Shown: one piece after another, positions 59,099-64,000 of the stretch
Numbering within the stretch: position 1 is the first letter of the stretch
How the letters are laid out: every line of letters begins with the position of its first letter
From: Gordius sp. MW1
Taxonomy: Eukaryota; Nematomorpha; Gordioida; Gordea; Gordiidae
Assembly: GCA_964036665.1 (NCBI GenBank)
Contig: OZ038529.1
Coordinates: 18,608,060 to 18,672,059 of the forward strand
Direction of reading: 5' to 3'
DNA length: 64,000 nt
Program-made: the position numbers and the translations under genes
The notes under the pieces: generated by a model
Seen by the model: only the letters and a program-made list of their open reading frames with translations
Databases searched by the model: none
What the model was told of the DNA's origin: nothing

Positions 59099-59615
59099 CT
59101 TCACAAATTTTTTTTTAATAAATAAAACATATTGATTCACTACCTACTTCTATAATGCATAATAATTAACTATAATTTACTGAATTTACTAGATTGTGAC
59201 GTCATGATACATTTATTTTTATTTTCTTAAATTAAAAGTTCATTACCTAAATCTAAATACACAAATATGATGAACAATATAAACAAATTGATATATTTGC
59301 ATGCCCAACCCAAAACGACCAAAACCAAACCAAAAGGTTAAAAATATTATCCACCCAAACCCTTTAGCTGTTTAATACACCCAAATCTAAACGCCAAAGG
59401 TGCCCCAAAAAAACACCCAAAACGCTTTGGGTGTTTTTTACGAAAACGCCAAACGCCAAAGCCCTCCCAAGAAAATTCACCTAACACTGGGAAAGGTTGG
59501 ATGAAAAAAACGCCAACAACTAAGCTAAGCAATACTCTGGGAAAAACCAGCCAGCCGTTTTTACAACACTAATATATACACACACACAGACATTGTTTCA
59601 TTTTTAGGACTAGAT

Positions 59616-59955
59616 GAACCCGGCATACGTTGTTTTGCCATTTACCCGGGTGTATTAAATTATGTTGGAATTTTAGGGCATATATGATGATAAAGCGGTT
59701 ATTGAAGTAAAAATAAAGTTTGATGTCTATAGGTTTTACTTCTATTGTTCTATTTCCGTATACAGTGCAACGCGTACGAATACTCGAAAACTACTGGACC
59801 GATTAGTCTCAAACAAATCTTAAAACATGCTCCGGCGTGTCAGGAATAAACTGTGAAATTTTGAGCCAAATCGGTCTGGTAGTTTTCCAAAATTGGTGGC
59901 GGCATATATATATACACACACACACACACATAGTTTCATTTTTATATATAAGATT
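59616..59955 (+). mobile_element. Non-autonomous Helitron-type element, copy 3
   Basis: Starts agatgaacccggcatacg, shares the internal landmarks of copies 1 and 2, and ends with a (ca)n microsatellite and tttatatataagat. A terminal microsatellite before the end is common in this class. Confidence 0.7.
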
Positions 59956-60331
59956 TCTAGAAGAGATTGCCTAAAAGAAAAGTTTACCTAAAACAATAAT
60001 TACATTATATACAAGGAAGCTTTTATTTACTTGATGCAAAACTTTGAAAATTATCAGGGAGGGTATAATTAATAGCTTTTGCTCTTGAAACATTTAGCTA
60101 GTCATAATAAGTATCAAAGAGAGTGTCATTCTTTCACTTAGAATTCCTGATGATATTAAATTTTTGGATTTTTGTAAGTGGTTTTTGGTTTCAGAGACAT
60201 TATTTAGAGAAATTTCTATCAACATTTTATTTTAAACAATTGGATCTGTTTTCTTCCATATTATTTTACAAAGTCAGATATCAAATAATGGGATATTAAA
60301 GTATTCCCTCACCTTAAATAGGTGTGAACAC

Positions 60332-61386
60332 CAGTGTTGTAAAGAATGGGTTTTAGACCTATCATGTTCCAGCGGCGGAATAATGAACACGATTTAAAAT
60401 AAAAAGGTTTGAAGGAGAGGGAATCAGGAATATATTGGGAGAATTAAGGAGGATAGGGGAAATATAGCGGGAAGACGGCAGGTCAGAAATATATGCCTCC
60501 CCAAAGAGAGACTTACTTTTATTTCTATACGCTACATCTTTTTTTATGGTAAATTCTAACTACATAATAAAATAATTAATTGCGTATCTATGAATAGTCT
60601 TTCGATACAATGCAAAATTCACTGATGCGTGTTGACCGGTGGCTCGTTAACTTGCCGAAAACCATCTCGCCGAATTCACCTGGGACGATTTGTGATTACT
60701 TGAATGGGGGACGATTTTAAATTAGGGGACCTTCTTAACAGGGGGACATTAAATTCGGCCAGATTGGTTGATAGGGCACCGTGTTGATCAATAGTTATAT
60801 ATATATATGGGGAATATATAACAAACACGTACAAGCGGGTGGGGGGGGGAAAGGGGTAAAGTAACACACACGTACTGGAAATTAAATGGAAAGGAAAAGA
60901 CGTGTTTACTCCAGTATACAGTCAAAACCGTTCAATTGCAAAGCCTTGGGCCGGAAAAACATTCGCGATTAACCGATATTTCGCGATTAAACGATGGAAA
61001 TAAAAGTATATGTACATTATATTAAATATTCATTACTTACGCTTCGCAATAAAACGATATTTTATATAATTATCTGGTTGATTTAAGGACTGAAAATGTT
61101 TGTGAACATCCGATATTGTACTATTAAGCGATTTGTCAATAAACGATGTTTTTGTTACTATTATCGTTTAAAAAAAACAAAATGGCGGTTAACTTTGCGA
61201 ATGATTTTCGCGATCATCCGATTTGCGATTAAGAAGTTTTGACTGTACCACAAGACCAAAGGTTTTTTTGTGTTTTTAGTGGCATAAACAGACCAAAGAT
61301 TTTTTGGTCAAACAATCGGTCTATTTATATTTAGTCGATTAAAACAAAGGTCGATCAAACAAAACCCAGACGTTTTTACAACACTA
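60332..61386. mobile_element. hAT-like MITE D, 1,055 bp, carrying a nested MITE
   Basis: Ends cagtgttgtaaa / tttttacaacacta, like elements A-C, with perfect 8-bp duplications gtgaacac (60324-60331, 61387-61394). Unlike A-C it has no hairpin arms. A pogo-like MITE is nested inside. Interior non-coding. Confidence 0.85.
60919..61245. mobile_element. 327-bp pogo/Tc1-like MITE nested in MITE D
   Basis: Inverted ends cagtcaaaacc / agttttgactg are bounded by TA on each side (60917-60918, 61246-61247), the Tc1/mariner-superfamily target. The interior has repeated cgcgattaaccgat / gcgattaaacgat words. Confidence 0.8.
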
Positions 61387-61629
61387 GTGAACACGGTAAT
61401 TGCAGAATTGATTCCACATGAACATGTAATTTTTGTTACATTCAAGAACTGACCTTTTCAATATAAAAATAGTTGATTTATAGATTTGTTGTACCATTAT
61501 ATTAATAAGTAATAGGATAAAAGATTAATTTAATGTAAAAGGAATATTTGCTATAATATGGGGTAGAATACAATTTTAAAAGGGCAAATTTAAAAAAATG
61601 AGTGAAAGTCGTGTTATTTTTTTAAACTA

Positions 61630-61745
61630 TAACATACAAAGTAACGAACGCGATGTGTGCGCTCGGGAATAGAACTTTTAAGAAATGCGTTCTTACGATT
61701 CCTTATTTATCACTTGGAATAGAGAATGTATAGCCTGCACTTGTG
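61630..61745. mobile_element. Solo right end of a foldback MULE
   Basis: acgaacgcgatgtgtgcgct followed by taagaaatgcgttcttacga and cttatttatcacttggaata matches the right arm of the adjacent element (63490-63590), ending near tatagcct. It sits just left of the full copy. Confidence 0.65.
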
Positions 61746-61762
61746 ACATAGTAATAATTTTA

Positions 61763-63591
61763 GGCCTAGGCTATGTATTCTCGATTAAGAGTGATAAATA
61801 ACAAAACGTAAAACGCATTTCTTAAACGTTCCATTCCCGAGCGCAATCATCGCGTTCGTTAATTTGTGTGTTATTGTTTACAAATTTTTTAAATTCGCCA
61901 TTTTTGCTTGTTCTAATCCATATGGTAACAACAACATTTTGTGGCAATATAAAGGTATGATAAATAGATATATTAACTATTTTCCTAGATAAATAATTAG
62001 AATTTTTAATCTTTTCAAACAAGATTTGTTCATTAATTTAACATTTTGTGGCAATAAAAAGGTATGATAAATAGGTATATTAACTATTTTCCTAGATAAA
62101 TAATTTTGAATTATTTTCTTAGATCAGTTGCAAAAGAGGTGGGAAAAATACATCAACCATTCAAAGGTTCAACATATTTGTCTCATTTACTAAAACATCA
62201 ATCAATAGTTGATTCAAATACATCAACCATTCAAATGTTCAACATATTTGTCTCATTTAATAAAACATCAATAAATAGTTGATTAACCATTGTATTTAAG
62301 AATTTATAACATATATCTAATAGGTTTTTTTAATGAGGTTGGAAACCTTATTTGTTATCCGTGTAATACAATAAACCTTGTGTTGTTGCTTATATTATTG
62401 TTGTTAGTGTTTCAACATATTAATACTATTTGTGGGTCAGGGAGAGTTACAATTATTAATTGCTATGCAATTTATATTGATAAGAATGACCATTTAAGTA
62501 TTTTATCAAATTTATAATATGATTTTCATTAGAAATCATTAGTATAACAATTTACAATTTTGCATACATATTCTGACAAATCCTTAAATATTAGTTTGTA
62601 AAAATCTGAATACATTTATACATATTTCATTAAGAGTCACATAATATAAGTGCTGTTTTCTTATTTTAAGAGTTAATTGGTAGTATTAGAATTCCTGTAT
62701 GTTCTAAAAGTGCAAAAGCTTTGTGCATATGGTTACCAACAATTTATTAATTCTATTTTCAAAACTTATTTTTTAAATGTTATAATCTAAAAGTTACTCA
62801 AGATAGTTACCAACAATCTTCTATTTCATTTTTTATAAAAGGCACATATAAAAATGTCAAAAGCATTTTCAATATTTTTTACCTGATGTCATAACCTAAA
62901 AGTTACTCAAGATAGTTACCAACAATCTTCTATTTCATTTTTTATAAAAAGCACGTATAAAAATGTCAAAAGCATTTTCAAATCTAATTTTTTATAACAT
63001 GCTATCTTAAAAAATACAGTTTATTTAAATTTGAGCCAAATTCAGCAATCTTTTAGGAAATTTATTAAATCTCTAAAAAAACAACACTCAAATATGTCAG
63101 CTGCAGTTTATTATTTTTAAACAATAAGAAACAATGGTGAATCAACTATTGATTGATGTTTTAGTAAATAAGACAAATATGTTGAACATTTGAATGCTTG
63201 ATGTATTTTTCCCACCTCTTTTGCAACTGATCTAAGAAAATAATTAAAAATTATTTATCTAGGAAAATAGTTAATATATCAATTTATCATACCTTTTTAT
63301 TGCCACAAAATGTTGAATAAATGAACAAATCTTGTTTGAAAAAATTAAAAATTCAAAATTATTTATCTAGGAAAATAGTTAATATATCTATTTATCATAC
63401 CTTTCTTTTCCCACAAAATGTTGTTGTTACCATATGAATTAGAACAAGCAAAAATGGCGAATTTAAAAAAATGTAAACAATAACACACAAATTAACGAAC
63501 GCGATGATTGCGCTCGGGAATGGAACGTTTAAGAAATGCGTTTTACGTTTTGTTATTTATCACTCTGAATCGAGAATACATAGCCTAGGCC
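61763..63591. mobile_element. Foldback MULE-like element, 1,829 bp
   Basis: Perfect 9-bp duplications ataatttta (61754-61762, 63592-63600) fit Mutator-like elements. The ends ggcctaggctatgtattctc / gaatacatagcctaggcc begin long inverted arms (about 61763-62290 and 63125-63591). Each arm holds two copies of caaaatgtt..gataaat..ttttcctagataaat. The centre (62290-63120) has repeated agttaccaacaatcttctat units (62815, 62918). There is no MURA transposase, so it is non-autonomous. The short hydrophobic frame at 62290-62517 is unlikely to be coding. Confidence 0.85.
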
Positions 63592-63609
63592 ATAATTTTA
63601 AATATTTAA

Positions 63610-64000
63610 ATGAAGTTTACAGCTCTTGTTAGGTAATTGCGTAAACTAATTAGTTATAAAATTGGTAGTGGCGGAAAAGATAGTTGCTATAATCTTGTTA
63701 AATGTATTCAACATGGTCACGAATTATCATCTTTAGCTAATTTAAAGCCGTTTACACAGGGTAACTTATATAATAAATATTTTTTATTTATTAGATGAAA
63801 TGGACAGCTATATGTATCAAACAGTGGGTCATGAAGGGTTACATCACTATGCCAAGGCAACTAATTCATATATGCATACAAAATGTATAAAAGGCTGCCC
63901 TCTTAATACTGACTTAAACTACATGCCTGAGGTAACTGATGAAGTTGAAGATCTGTATGACTTGCTTAAAACAATAAAGGTATATAAAGTTTTGTCTAAG
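63610..64000 (+). CDS. DPH6: DPH6, diphthine-ammonia ligase (3' partial)
   Basis: Three exons (63610-63632, 63669-63760, 63795-63979) give the first 100 residues; introns are 36 and 34 nt, and a third starts at 63980 (gtatat) and runs off the window. The start MKFTALV leads straight into the PP-loop ATPase motif SGGKDS (residues 8-13). CYNLVKCIQHGHELSSLANL, DSYMYQTVGHE (42-52) and EVEDLYDLLK follow, all family signatures. DPH6 performs the last, ATP-dependent amidation of diphthine to diphthamide on eEF2 in the cytosol. The frame is clean. Only 18 bp separate the start codon from the end of the MULE insertion upstream. Confidence 0.95.

Larger units (their letters stand above)
54309..59571. 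mobile_element. Foldback element C (hAT-like, 5.26 kb, left terminus lost)
   Basis: Left arm 54309-54720 starts inside the family's arm (ctgcaagcg), missing tagtgttgtaaaa; sequence to its left is unrelated. The arm has the aacacccaaagcgttttggg hairpin, the ccttttggtttggttttggt block and TGACGTCA (about 54623). Then come a G/C-run array, a unique core nearly identical to element B's, a large opposed array, and the mirrored right arm ending cgtttttacaacacta (59556-59571). No transposase. Total arm plus array symmetry makes this a very large potential hairpin. Confidence 0.8.
60094..61497 (-). other. Candidate small host gene split by a MITE
   Basis: Minus strand from the ATG at 61497: 34 codons (MVQQIYKSTIFILKRSVLEC...) run straight into the target duplication of the MITE at 60332-61386. 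On its other side the frame continues a few codons to a good donor (aag-gtgagg). A downstream open stretch (60225-60094) reads ISLNNVSETKNHLQKSKNL and later SGILSERMTLSLILIMTS, then stop. The pieces look like one small protein, but the splice phase between them could not be made consistent. I did not identify the family; a LYR-motif protein is one weak possibility. Confidence 0.3.

Noticed and set aside
62290-62517. 75-codon hydrophobic frame in the MULE centre
   Set aside because: Low-complexity Leu/Ile composition in AT-rich DNA, no transposase motif, no splice context.

Overview
This is eukaryotic nuclear DNA: very AT-rich, gene-poor, with spliceosomal introns and dense transposon debris. 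Four host protein genes could be assembled exon by exon: MIX23 (21.2-21.7 kb, +), a FAM162/UPF0389-family membrane protein (22.0-22.35 kb, -), ARFRP1 (28.1-28.9 kb, +) and the 5' part of DPH6 (63.6 kb to the right edge, +). Most of their introns are only 34-48 nt, so no exon is long enough to stand out as an open frame. UPF0389 proteins are known mainly from animals, so the source is probably an invertebrate with ultra-short introns. I cannot name the species. The standard genetic code fits all models. Weaker candidate exons are listed with low confidence.

Layout. 0-7 kb: tail of an unknown gene, a minisatellite, and a minus-strand LTR-element remnant. 7-10.2 kb: a repeat array with a tRNA T-arm-like box, split by foldback element A. 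10.2-12.7 kb: AT tandem repeats, an OTU-like remnant, a Penelope-like GIY-YIG remnant with a degenerate hammerhead motif, and satellites. 12.8-16.5 kb: a nearly complete hAT transposon with short introns, a tripled 5' end and a perfect 8-bp target duplication. 17.1-19.5 kb: an empty copy of element A's target, then a 5'-truncated Helitron helicase. 20.5-22.4 kb: a MITE and two host genes. 22.75-27.9 kb: foldback element B, a second hAT remnant and a hAT MITE. 28.1-28.9 kb: ARFRP1. 31.3-33.6 kb: an LTR-element integrase on the minus strand, split by a hAT. 34.5-38.5 kb: repeat arrays. 41.6-43 kb: Helitron-type non-autonomous copies. 47-48.1 kb: MITEs. 49.1-53.0 kb: a complete but defective LTR retrotransposon with 165-bp LTRs. 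54.3-59.6 kb: foldback element C, with two inverted arrays of G-run/C-run 60-mers. 60.3-61.4 kb: nested MITEs. 61.8-63.6 kb: a foldback MULE ending 18 bp before the DPH6 start codon.

The mobile content is dominated by hAT-type elements; at least eight have 8-bp target duplications that can be read directly. The most unusual structure is the foldback family A/B/C. Its members share outer arms and TGACGTCA boxes, but the interior is either 127-bp hairpin repeats (A) or large opposed arrays of G-quadruplex-capable 60-mers (B, C).
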